Notes under the pieces: generated by a model
The model's database searches: none
Told to the model about the DNA's origin: nothing
What the model saw: only the letters and a program-made list of their open reading frames with translations
Part shown: in pieces, positions 56,146 to 64,000 of the stretch
Numbering within the stretch: the stretch's first letter is position 1
Layout: the number at the start of each line of letters is the position of its first letter
Source of the DNA: Lactiplantibacillus mudanjiangensis
Lineage (GTDB): Bacteria; Bacillota; Bacilli; Lactobacillales; Lactobacillaceae
Reading direction: 5' to 3'
Length of the DNA stretch: 64,000 nucleotides
Assembly: GCF_005405385.1 (NCBI RefSeq)
Contig: NZ_BJDY01000005.1
Span: 208,572 to 272,571, forward strand
Made by a program: the position numbers and the translations under genes

Positions 56146-58299
56146 ATGTTAAAGCAACTCCGCCAGCGTCTAAATACGCGGCTGGGATTCTTTTGGTTAC
56201 TCGTGCTCTTCTTTTGGGCCAAAACAATCTACGCTTATTTGACAGAATTTTCACTCGGCGTGTCTGATATTCTGCAAGTCTTGTTAATGCTGGTCAATCC
56301 AATTGCCATTACGGTCTTTTTATTTGGATTAGCCTTGTATATTCGCAAAACCGGTTTTTATTATTATTTACTCTTATTAATAGATACGCTAAACACCGTG
56401 ATTTTATACGCCAATATCATTTATTATCGCGAATTTACCGACTTTATGACCGTCAGTACCGTTACGGGCTATTCTAAAGTTAGTCAGGGACTAACTGGCT
56501 CATCACTGGCTTTAGTCCATTGGTATGATTGGTTGTATTGGATCGATATCATCGTCATGTTAGGATTGTATCTCTTCAAACGATTCCGACATGATGATCA
56601 ACCAATTCGTAAACGTAAAGCTTTTGCAATCACATCAGTCGCGATTGCTGGGTTTGCCTTAAACTTAGCGTTAGCCGAAGCCAATCGGCCCCAACTGTTG
56701 ACGCGAACCTTTGATAATAATTACATCGTCAAATACTTAGGTCTTGATGCCTTTTCACTTTACGATGGGATTAAAGATGAACGCACCAATCACCAACGTG
56801 CTAGTGCTAAGAAGTCTGAACTAGATACCGTCAAAGACTTCACCCAGTCCCATTATGCCAGTCCCAACAGTAGCATGTATGGGATTGCTAAAGGTCGCAA
56901 TGTAATTGTGATTCACTTGGAAAGTTTCCAACAGTTTTTAATTGGGAAAAAGGTTAATGGCAAAGAAGTCACCCCATTCTTGAATAAGTTGTATCATAGT
57001 CAATCGACTTATGCGTTCAAGAACTTCTTCCATCAAGTTGGCCAAGGGAAGACCAGTGATGCCGAAAACATGTTGGAAACCAGTACTTATGGATTATCGA
57101 CCGGTTCACTGTTCGCCCAACTTGGATCAGATAATACATTCCAAGCGGCACCGGCAATTTTAAATCAGCGCAGTAATTATAGTTCGGCGGTCTTCCATGG
57201 AAACGTGGCTAGTTTCTGGAATCGGAATAACACTTATAAGAACATGGGCTATCAGTACTTCTTTGATGCCAGTTACTTCGATACGACCGGGGATAAATCA
57301 ACCGGTTATGGGTTGAAAGATAAGCTACTCTTTAAGGATTCAGTGAAGTATCTGGAACGCTTGCAACAGCCGTTCTACGTCAAGTACATCACTGTCACCA
57401 ACCATTTTCCATTTACGATGGATAAGGAAGATACCACTTTTAAAACGACTGATACCAGTGATTCAGCTATTAACGGTTACTTCCAAACAGCGCATTATTT
57501 GGATCAATCGATTAAAGAATTTTACGCTTATTTGAAAAAATCGGGCTTGTTGAAGAACTCGATGATTGTCTTGTATGGGGATCATTATGGGTTATCTAAT
57601 AGTGAAAACTCAACCTTGGCCCCACTGCTTGGTAAGAGTAGTGATGATTGGACGAGCTACGACAGCGCGCAATTGCAACGCGTACCGTTCATGATCAACT
57701 TGCCAGGGACTAAAGGTGGTAAAATCGAATCCACTTACGGTGGTGAAATTGATGTCTTGCCAACAATCTTGCATCTATTAGGAATTTCTAGCAAACGTTA
57801 TATTCAATTCGGGACCGACCTCTTCTCTAAGCAACATGATCAAGTTGTCGCCTTTCGAAATCGTGACTTTGTCACACCGAAGTATACGGTACTAAGTGAC
57901 AAAGTTTATAGCAATGCCACGGGTAAACAAGTTGAAATGACCGATGCCATTCAAAAAGTCATCGATAAGGATCAGAAGAAAGTGAATAAAGAATTGAGTT
58001 TGTCAGATTCATTAAACTCGAAAAACTTATTACGCTTCTATCATCCTAAGGGCTTTAAGAAAGTTGACGCGTCGAAATACAACTATGCGGACGGCTTGCA
58101 AAAAGAAATCAAGATTGAAAATGCCTTGAAGAAATCAGCAACTAGTCTCTACGCTGAAAATGGTGATAAATCGACGACATCACTCTACAAGACTGATGCG
58201 CCAGAAGCGTCACATAAGAAGACAAACTCCACTCGGATTCAAATTACCAATCCGGATGACACGTCAACGACTAACAGCAGTAGTAGTTCTAAGAAATAA
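56146..58299 (+). CDS. ltaS: Lipoteichoic acid synthase family protein
   Basis: A 717-residue protein with five N-terminal helices and an extracellular sulfatase-like domain. The metal-binding E259 (HLESFQ) and the catalytic threonine T303 (GQGKTSDAE) match S. aureus LtaS E255 and T300; YGDHYG is further on. It adds glycerol phosphate units to lipoteichoic acid. The Ser/Thr-rich C-terminal tail is longer than in LtaS. Paralogues exist in many lactobacilli, so it may be a second copy. GAGG precedes the ATG. Confidence 0.9.
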   Translation: MLKQLRQRLNTRLGFFWLLVLFFWAKTIYAYLTEFSLGVSDILQVLLMLVNPIAITVFLFGLALYIRKTGFYYYLLLLIDTLNTVILYANIIYYREFTDFMTVSTVTGYSKVSQGLTGSSLALVHWYDWLYWIDIIVMLGLYLFKRFRHDDQPIRKRKAFAITSVAIAGFALNLALAEANRPQLLTRTFDNNYIVKYLGLDAFSLYDGIKDERTNHQRASAKKSELDTVKDFTQSHYASPNSSMYGIAKGRNVIVIHLESFQQFLIGKKVNGKEVTPFLNKLYHSQSTYAFKNFFHQVGQGKTSDAENMLETSTYGLSTGSLFAQLGSDNTFQAAPAILNQRSNYSSAVFHGNVASFWNRNNTYKNMGYQYFFDASYFDTTGDKSTGYGLKDKLLFKDSVKYLERLQQPFYVKYITVTNHFPFTMDKEDTTFKTTDTSDSAINGYFQTAHYLDQSIKEFYAYLKKSGLLKNSMIVLYGDHYGLSNSENSTLAPLLGKSSDDWTSYDSAQLQRVPFMINLPGTKGGKIESTYGGEIDVLPTILHLLGISSKRYIQFGTDLFSKQHDQVVAFRNRDFVTPKYTVLSDKVYSNATGKQVEMTDAIQKVIDKDQKKVNKELSLSDSLNSKNLLRFYHPKGFKKVDASKYNYADGLQKEIKIENALKKSATSLYAENGDKSTTSLYKTDAPEASHKKTNSTRIQITNPDDTSTTNSSSSSKK

Positions 58300-58309
58300 G
58301 CATGACTTA

Positions 58310-58342
58310 AACCGGCTCCCATTATCTGAGAGCCGGTTTTTA
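58310..58342 (+). terminator. Terminator of ltaS-like gene
   Basis: Perfect 9-bp stem AACCGGCTC / GAGCCGGTT with five T. Confidence 0.88.
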
Positions 58343-58458
58343 TGTGCGTTCAAGTCGATTTTTTAGACGTTTGTGACAATGTAACCGTTTTAGCATTGAA
58401 CCACGTTATGATACGGTTAGCATTGAATAAAATCTAAGCAAAGAAAGCTGGTCATATA

Positions 58459-58623
58459 ATGATTCTACTCAGTATTATGGGATTTGCCCTAGCAGTGCTT
58501 GGTTGCTATTTGATTGGTGGTGGTTGGGTCGACAATGGCTTCGAGCTTTATCGTAATTATCGCCGCTCACACTTGCCACTCACTAGTTTTATTCAGTTAC
58601 TGGTGCCTAGAAGTCACCGATGA
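58459..58623 (+). CDS. Possible 54-residue membrane peptide
   Basis: MILLSIMGFALAVLGCYLIGGGWVDNGFELYRNYRR... has one hydrophobic helix and a basic C-terminus, and codon use like its neighbours. The upstream AAGAAAGCTGG is a weak ribosome site. Below the length of most gene finders. Function unknown; confidence rests on composition only. Confidence 0.45.
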   Translation: MILLSIMGFALAVLGCYLIGGGWVDNGFELYRNYRRSHLPLTSFIQLLVPRSHR

Positions 58624-58700
58624 GTCACGTTTAGCCAATAGCCATCACTCTTATGGGTATTGGCTTTTTCCATACTAAATTATGATAAGGGGGAATTTCT

Positions 58701-59219
58701 ATGCAACGCTTAACAAAAGCACTAATCGACTTTAGCACTGATTTATTTGGCCCATTAACCCCCAGACAAACTCAGGAGCGCGATCACCAATTGGCGATCA
58801 GTTTTTCCTTGCTATCATTACTTGTTGGATTCACCTTTTTTATCAGCTTTTTAACTGATATCGCGCACAATCAACTCAGCTGGACAACTGGCGCTTTAAT
58901 TGTATGTTTGGCTATACCGGCCTCAATCAATAGTTACATGTTTAGAAAGCTACGATTGACACACGATTTTGAGGTCACCACTCAATCCGATTACAAGTAT
59001 TGGCGGCGCATTGCTCGTCGACAAATCATAATTGATTGGTTCATAACTGTGCTTTTTTTCATTTTTGCTTTGAAATTGGCTGATTATTTTGATTGGACTG
59101 CCTTAATTATCGTTCTAATTATTATTACTTTCAGTCACTGGATTCGGTATCGTCGGCTCTTACGCAAAATCATTTTCATAAAAAAACAGCCGTTTAGTGA
59201 CAAAAAAAACAATTCCTAG
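58701..59219 (+). CDS. Membrane protein of unknown function
   Basis: A 172-residue protein with about four hydrophobic segments (ISFSLLSLLVGFTFFISFL, TTGALIVCLAIPA, IIIDWFITVLFFIFAL, LIIVLIIITFSHW) and a basic tail. No family recognised. AAGGGGG precedes the ATG. A terminator follows. Single gene. Confidence 0.75.
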   Translation: MQRLTKALIDFSTDLFGPLTPRQTQERDHQLAISFSLLSLLVGFTFFISFLTDIAHNQLSWTTGALIVCLAIPASINSYMFRKLRLTHDFEVTTQSDYKYWRRIARRQIIIDWFITVLFFIFALKLADYFDWTALIIVLIIITFSHWIRYRRLLRKIIFIKKQPFSDKKNNS

Positions 59220-59244
59220 CTATTAAAGTTAGAAATTGTTTTTT
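59206..59244. terminator. Bidirectional terminator between membrane protein and FNR-type genes
   Basis: AACAATT / AATTGTT outer stem with T-runs on both strands. Confidence 0.8.
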
Positions 59245-59249
59245 TAATA

Positions 59250-60260
59250 TTAAGCTTGTTGGTGCGTACGTTTTTCAAATAAAGTCGTACTATGCAACGG
59301 ACTACGCCGTTCTGGATACAGCTGCATCATCAACTGATTAACCGCATTAGGGGCTTCGCCAAAGCCACTGGCAATTAATCCTAGCTTTCCTGTAAAGGTC
59401 ACGGCATCGCCAATGGCGGCAATCCCAGGCACATCAGTATTCATCTCTGAGTTCACGGTAATCAGATGATGCGCCATACTTGGCGTTACTTGCCAAGCTT
59501 GTAACGCTTTATTGTCGGCAATAAAGCCATAGTTCACAACTAAGTCATCCACTGCGACGTGTTCTTCCGCGTCCCCCCGAACTTCTTTCATCATTAAATC
59601 TAATTGGCCGTTATCTAAGCGTTCGATCGTTTTAATCAAAAATGGGGTTTTAACGGTCACACTCGAGGCCTTTAACAAGTCCACACTATGTTCCATGGCA
59701 CGGAATTGATTGCGACGATGCATGATCGTCACTTGTTTAGCAACGGGTTCTAGCATCAAAGCCATATCAATGGCGGAGTCGCCCCCACCCGCTACCAAGA
59801 CCGTTCGATCCTTAAAATCAGCTAAACTTGGAATATGGTAAAACAATTGTTGATCTTCAAACTGCTCGGCACCTGGTACGGCTAATTTCCGTGGTTCAAA
59901 TGCACCTGTCCCCGTCGCCACAATAATCGCTTTACTGTGTGACACCCGGCCATCGACCGTGGTAATGGTAAAGTCGCCCATTTCACCCGTCACGTTGGTT
60001 ACGGCACTTTTCGTGTGAACATCAATTGGAAATGTCTGCATCTGTGTCGCCAATTGTTTAACTAACTCGCGACCTTTAATGGCCGGATAGCCAGCAATAT
60101 CATGAATCATTTTTTCTGGATAAAGGGCTTGAACTTGCCCACCTAACTCTGGCAAACTTTCGAGTAACTGTACTTTGGCATTCCGCATCCCGGCATAAAA
60201 CGCCGCAAACATGCCTACGGGACCGCCACCAATAATGGTTAAATCGTATTCAGTCTCCAT
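59250..60260 (-). CDS. Ferredoxin-NADP+ reductase, thioredoxin reductase-like
   Basis: A 336-residue flavoprotein: FAD motif IIGGGPVGMFAAFYAG, LPELGGQVQALYPEKMIHDIAGYP, NADPH motif VAGGGDSAIDMAL and AIGDAV. There is no CxxC pair, so it is the YumC/FNR class, not a thioredoxin reductase. It transfers electrons between NADPH and ferredoxin or flavodoxin. Single gene, divergent from the hydrolase. Confidence 0.9.
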   Translation of the reverse strand: METEYDLTIIGGGPVGMFAAFYAGMRNAKVQLLESLPELGGQVQALYPEKMIHDIAGYPAIKGRELVKQLATQMQTFPIDVHTKSAVTNVTGEMGDFTITTVDGRVSHSKAIIVATGTGAFEPRKLAVPGAEQFEDQQLFYHIPSLADFKDRTVLVAGGGDSAIDMALMLEPVAKQVTIMHRRNQFRAMEHSVDLLKASSVTVKTPFLIKTIERLDNGQLDLMMKEVRGDAEEHVAVDDLVVNYGFIADNKALQAWQVTPSMAHHLITVNSEMNTDVPGIAAIGDAVTFTGKLGLIASGFGEAPNAVNQLMMQLYPERRSPLHSTTLFEKRTHQQA

Positions 60261-60396
60261 TCCGCAACCAACTTTCTCAATTGTTAATTAACTTTATTCT
60301 AGTGGATTAACCAACGATTTGCAAAAAGCTTTTACCCGCGTTTTAATAGGATTTATGAATAGTTTATTTGAAAGACAATAAAGGAGCGTTTTGGGG

Positions 60397-61158
60397 ATGC
60401 GACGAAAACGAATCATTCAATCATTAGCCGGTATTAGCGTTGGCATTGTGATCGGCTCAGGGGCTTACTGGCAATGGCGATTAGCACCACTTAAAGCAAC
60501 CACTGTCAAAATGACCAACATTCCAACTGTCTTTGTCGCTGGCGATTATGCCCGCGCATTTTCAACCAATGGCTTTGTCCATCGTTTAAGCAGTACTCAT
60601 CTGATGACTAAAGCCTTGGTGGTTAATGTTGCCAAAAATGGGCACTTGACCATCAAACAATGGGCACCCTTACGGCGCAATCCTACAATTCAAGTCATTT
60701 TCGCCGATAATCACCACCCCAAGCGCCAGGCTCAACAATTAGCCGTGGTTATGGCACAATTAAAGAGACGTTACCATATCACGACTTATAATGCCGTTGG
60801 TCATTCTTCTGGTAGCAACATTATTTGGCAATACCTCGTTAATACCGCCAAGCAACCGCAACAACCTAAGATTCATAAATTTGTTAGTATTGCCTCGACT
60901 TATCCACAGGTCACATCTCAATTACACCAGTTACCCACCAAAATACCGATTCTAAACATTGGGGGCCAGATCTGGCAAACAGCCGGCGATGGTGAAGTTT
61001 CATTAAAAGGTGTTTTAGCTTTTAGTCAAAAGTTACGTCAACAGGGCTGGCAGCCAAAAACGGTCATTATGCATGGTAGCCCGTTCACGGTTGAACATTC
61101 GCTGTTACATATTAACCCAGCCGTCGATCGTCAATTGGTGACCTTCTTATATCAATAA
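60397..61158 (+). CDS. DUF915 alpha/beta hydrolase, membrane anchored
   Basis: About 253 residues: N-terminal helix (LAGISVGIVIGSGAYW) then an alpha/beta hydrolase with VFVAGDYARAFSTNGFVHRL and the nucleophile elbow GHSSGS. This is the DUF915 group of surface hydrolases, common in Gram-positive bacteria. AAGGAG lies 10 bp before the ATG at 60397; the ORF opens two codons earlier at a TTG. Substrate unknown. Confidence 0.85.
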   Translation: MRRKRIIQSLAGISVGIVIGSGAYWQWRLAPLKATTVKMTNIPTVFVAGDYARAFSTNGFVHRLSSTHLMTKALVVNVAKNGHLTIKQWAPLRRNPTIQVIFADNHHPKRQAQQLAVVMAQLKRRYHITTYNAVGHSSGSNIIWQYLVNTAKQPQQPKIHKFVSIASTYPQVTSQLHQLPTKIPILNIGGQIWQTAGDGEVSLKGVLAFSQKLRQQGWQPKTVIMHGSPFTVEHSLLHINPAVDRQLVTFLYQ

Positions 61159-61207
61159 AAAATAGCGCGATGAACAGCCACATTTGCTGTGTCATCACGC
61201 TATTTTT
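61158..61207 (+). terminator. Terminator of DUF915 hydrolase gene
   Basis: AAAAAATAGCG-GATGA / TCATC-CGCTATTTTT stem; the stop codon abuts it. Confidence 0.85.
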
Positions 61208-61214
61208 AGGTTAT

Positions 61215-61642
61215 GGTACTATCCACCTACACTAGTCAGCAATTCTGCCGGCTGTGGGAACGGCTCCAGCCAAAGTACGGGCTTCCACCTCGCTTTTAAA
61301 CCGCTAGTCTCAAAAGTCGTCCACATCGTAAGCCCGGGAAAATCACCTGGACTAACGATGCTTTCACGGCCGGTGCCATCACTGGACGACTCCGGTTATA
61401 TCGTGGAATTAATCAATTTAGTAGCCATCATAACCGAGAGTAAGCTCACATTGAGCCCAGCCGTGGGAATCTCTTAGCGATTTATCGCTTAGAGATTGGC
61501 GCTTAGAGATTGGCGCTTAGAGATTGGCGTTTTTGAAACACGGGTTGAGTGTTTCAAAGCGACGGTTCAGACCGCTTTTTGGCTGAGCCGGCCTGCCCAC
61601 AGCGTTCCGGCTCAAGGTGAGCGAACGGTAGGTGGCAAGTTA
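61215..61642. mobile_element. Foldback element copy E, ends lost, with tandem triplication
   Basis: Same orientation as B and D. Internal modules match B (TAATTCTGCCGGCTGTGG-like, ATCGTAAG, CACATTGAGCCCAGCCGTGGG, GCCCACAGCGTTCCGGCTC). The 14-bp unit GCGCTTAGAGATTG is present three times around 61485-61527 where other copies have one. No TIR or duplication is seen. Confidence 0.75.
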
Positions 61643-61688
61643 ACTCATTTTTAACCAACGATTCTTGCTAAACCAACTACCAATTAAA

Positions 61689-62714
61689 CTACGGTAATGG
61701 TAAAAACGCATGCTCTTCGGCTGGAATTCCCGCTTGTCGCAACATTCGGACTTCACGTAATCCCGCTTCAATCAGGACAAGAATCACGACCCAACCACCA
61801 GCAATTAGGATTAACTGATGAATGTAAAAAATATCTAACCAAGCAAATGGAACGTGCCAATCCCATAACGCATGGAACAGTACCGCTAACCCATAAAATC
61901 GCATAAATTTGGGTCGCAATACCGTTTGTGTCGTTAAGGGCCGGTAATCGTCTTTAGCGAAGACGACTGCGGCACCCACCATCGCTGACCACAAAGTGTG
62001 CGTGCCAATTGCCTGCCAGGATCGAATCACTAAGGTAACTAACCCATAATCCATCCCGTAACCAGCCGTTTCAAACACGGCAAAGCCAGCGCCAACTGCC
62101 GCACCAATCAACATCCCATTGAAAATATAATTCAATTGTAAATGATTAATAAACCACGCGATGATCAAAAGTTTCCCAGTCTCTTCAATCAAGCCAATTA
62201 AGGCAGCTGACCACAAAGCCGTCCCATTGGCGGTTGGGATCAAGGTGTACAAGAACATCGTCGCCACCATCGATGCCACCCCACCGAGTAAAAAGACTTC
62301 CAGTACACTCAAAATTGAGACATTTTTGAACACATTGACTTCAAAGAAGTAAATCATCAATGAAAAGGGCACCGTTAACGATCCCATCACCAATAACCCT
62401 GGGAGGACTCGCTCATTCTTGAACGCATAAAATAGCAATAACAATAAACTAAATGTGACTAATAGAACCACGAGTACTCGCGAAAACAGCCACGGTTTAA
62501 CCGGCGCATCCGATACTTCTGCTAACGGTGGCGTCGTGGCTTCTGTTCCCGCAATAAAAATCGCATCGGCATCGTTTTTGGTATGCCGGTCAAAGACTTC
62601 CGAAAACATCCGCAATGGATGAATTTCAACAGCTTTCGCTTCCCCTGTCCATTCATTTAATTCCTTGGTTGTGTCATCTAGTAAGTTATGTTTTGGCTGT
62701 TTCGGTGTTGCCAT
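61689..62714 (-). CDS. PrsW-family intramembrane protease-like protein
   Basis: About 341 residues: a soluble N-terminal 75 residues, then about eight helices with the PrsW motifs GLIEETGKL (E-E) and FHALWDW (histidine). PrsW cleaves anti-sigma factors in Bacillus; other members have unknown targets. GGGGG precedes the ATG at 62714. Its stop lies 47 bp from the end of element E. Single gene. Confidence 0.87.
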   Translation of the reverse strand: MATPKQPKHNLLDDTTKELNEWTGEAKAVEIHPLRMFSEVFDRHTKNDADAIFIAGTEATTPPLAEVSDAPVKPWLFSRVLVVLLVTFSLLLLLFYAFKNERVLPGLLVMGSLTVPFSLMIYFFEVNVFKNVSILSVLEVFLLGGVASMVATMFLYTLIPTANGTALWSAALIGLIEETGKLLIIAWFINHLQLNYIFNGMLIGAAVGAGFAVFETAGYGMDYGLVTLVIRSWQAIGTHTLWSAMVGAAVVFAKDDYRPLTTQTVLRPKFMRFYGLAVLFHALWDWHVPFAWLDIFYIHQLILIAGGWVVILVLIEAGLREVRMLRQAGIPAEEHAFLPLP

Positions 62715-62904
62715 CACCAAGCCCCCGTTTCAAAAGTTAAAATTAGCCCTTTCATCATACCGTTTTTAAGCCAATTAGTCCAAATGGTCTAATTCGGCCG
62801 ATTTCCTAACAATCCTTATTGATATCGCCTTCATGTATACTCATGGTAACTTATGGATGTTGAGACCGGCAGCCTCAGCAGATATAGATTGGAGGAGAAT
62901 AAGC

Positions 62905-64000
62905 ATGTTTAGGAAATGGCAACTGTTACTATTAGCACTATTTGGTGGATTGATTTTATTTTTAAGTCCACCACTGATTAGTCATGCTCGCGTTGTGACC
63001 GAGACTAGTGGCTTTGATGAGGCAAGTGCTGTTATTAAAGATAGCCAAGGTAAAATTTATGCGCACGATGCTGTTTTGTCAGCCGAGAATAGTTATACCG
63101 TTAGCTATAAATGGCGAATTTCAAATTCGGCCAAGCTAGCCGCAGGTGATACAATTCTTGTTTATGTTCCCACCAACGTTCAAATTACCAAAGCCATTAG
63201 TTTTCCAATGAAAAGTACTACTGGCCTATCAACGATTGGTGACTTTACCATTGCGGCTGGATCACATGTTGGTGTATTTACACTCAATAACAAATTAGTG
63301 ACCGACAATTTATTCCGTAATGGCTATATTAACCTTAACGTTCATGGCGCCGGTACCACTGACGAACAAACTCCGCCAGAAACGCCAGAACCCATCACCA
63401 TGAATAAATCGGCGGTGTGGGTTGATCCAGATACTCACGATGCTATCCGTTGGAATATTTACGTCAATAATAATGACCAAACTTTACTGAACCCAGTCAT
63501 TACTGACACTTTAATTGGTCATCATGTTTACATTCCAGAAACAGCACAGGCCACAGTTAATAAGCAAGTAACACCGGTAACCGTGACAACTAATGGTAAC
63601 CAGATTGTCTTTAAGCTTAGTGGTAAGTTTACAAGTCCATTGAAGTTGACCTACCAAACAAAACCCACTAGTGAATTAGTCGATGAAGTGTACCAAAATG
63701 ATGCTACCTATCATGATGACAACGACAATGAAGCCGCGGCCGATGCGGAAATCGTCTTAGAACAAGAGGAAACACCACCCGTTACCCATCCCGGTGGTAG
63801 TGAGAATCCAGAAGATCCAGGAACCACTGAGCCCGAAAATCCTGGGACTACCGAACCTGGTAATCCTGGCACCACGGAACCTGAAAATCCTGGGACTACC
63901 GAACCTGAGAAACCTGGCACCACTGAGCCTGAAAATCCTGGGACTACCGAACCCGGAAAACCTGGTACCACGGAACCTGAGAAACCTGGGACTACCGAAC
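62905..64000 (+). CDS. Surface adhesin-like protein, 5' part (cut by window end)
   Basis: At least 365 residues, open at the right edge. A signal peptide (LLLLALFGGLILFLSPPLISHA) is followed by two Ig-like domains of the adhesin type (residues about 30-165 and 170-275; KSAVWVDPDTHDAIRWNIYVNNND in the second), then Pro/Glu/Thr/Gly repeats of eight residues. GGAGGAG precedes the ATG. Sortase anchor and C-terminus lie beyond the window. Likely collagen- or mucin-binding; function inferred from architecture only. Confidence 0.85.
   Translation, partial: MFRKWQLLLLALFGGLILFLSPPLISHARVVTETSGFDEASAVIKDSQGKIYAHDAVLSAENSYTVSYKWRISNSAKLAAGDTILVYVPTNVQITKAISFPMKSTTGLSTIGDFTIAAGSHVGVFTLNNKLVTDNLFRNGYINLNVHGAGTTDEQTPPETPEPITMNKSAVWVDPDTHDAIRWNIYVNNNDQTLLNPVITDTLIGHHVYIPETAQATVNKQVTPVTVTTNGNQIVFKLSGKFTSPLKLTYQTKPTSELVDEVYQNDATYHDDNDNEAAADAEIVLEQEETPPVTHPGGSENPEDPGTTEPENPGTTEPGNPGTTEPENPGTTEPEKPGTTEPENPGTTEPGKPGTTEPEKPGTTE
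63817..64000 (+). repeat. 24-bp tandem repeats (PGTTEPEN units)
   Basis: At least 7.6 units of 24 bp encode PGTTEPE/GN/K. The third base varies, so units are not identical in DNA. They form a wall-spanning stalk and are prone to length change. Confidence 0.92.

Noticed and set aside
61184..61477. 97-residue plus-strand frame in element E
   Set aside because: Same reason as for element A, and no ribosome site or conserved motif is present.
63711..63971. 86-residue minus-strand repeat frame
   Set aside because: It is the antisense of the PGTTEPEN repeats, and repeat periodicity keeps it open.
63817..64000. CRISPR-like short repeats
   Set aside because: The 24-bp units follow directly without spacers and are in frame with a surface protein.

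Overview
The window looks like chromosomal DNA of a plantarum-like member of the Lactobacillaceae. Supporting signs are moderate GC, strong GGAGG-type ribosome binding sites, T-box leaders in front of amino acid genes, CcpA cre signals, a PTS EIICBA permease, a lipoteichoic acid synthase, NADH peroxidase and a HisG/HisZ-type histidine operon. I see no rRNA, tRNA, CRISPR array, prophage or complete transposase gene. Two genes run off the ends: a CoaA-like kinase on the left and a repeat-rich surface protein on the right.

Layout. 1-8401: an acyl-CoA module (LysR regulator, propionate-type CoA-transferase, FabV trans-2-enoyl-CoA reductase, aquaglyceroporin, crotonase, then a MaoC hydratase), with a GAPDH remnant and a DedA-like protein in between. 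8569-12012: small membrane protein, GlcNAc-type PTS permease, DegV. 12130-15965: metA-metY-hom behind a Met T-box. 16026-19065: a TrpXYZ-like ABC transporter behind an attenuator with two tiny leader ORFs. 19149-22662: NADH peroxidase with a PerR-like box, a hydroxyacid dehydrogenase and an acetyltransferase. 22764-31467: the complete histidine operon hisZGDBHAFIEC behind a His T-box, plus hisK. 31569-33780: TetR/MFS efflux pair. 34393-36793: a pgaC-pgaD-pgaB-like exopolysaccharide operon. 37553-45506: VanZ/RDD, CorA, Asd, a RelB-like orphan, a TMEM175 channel and an MmpL protein. 45997-54172: a sulfate activation and sulfotransfer cluster. 54898-64000: unknown protein, GNAT, LtaS, FNR-type reductase, DUF915 hydrolase, PrsW protease and a surface protein.

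Four things stand out. (1) The CoA-transferase, crotonase and FabV can together form a closed CoA cycle that turns a 3-hydroxy acid into the saturated acid while oxidising NADH. Two matching LysR boxes sit about 65 bp upstream of predicted promoters for fabV and glpF, each with a cre or cre-like site, and a Rex-like box precedes the crotonase. (2) A PAPS pathway (SLC13 carrier, ATP sulfurylase, APS kinase, pAp phosphatase, sulfotransferase, surface arylsulfotransferase) has no reductive branch here, which suggests that the cell sulfates something. (3) A 0.5 kb non-coding foldback element occurs five times; two copies have 12-bp-class terminal inverted repeats and perfect 9-bp target duplications. 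(4) The trpXYZ leader carries two tandem leader peptides, mutually exclusive hairpins and a strong terminator that overlaps the second peptide.

All functional calls come from reading motifs and gene order; no database search was run.
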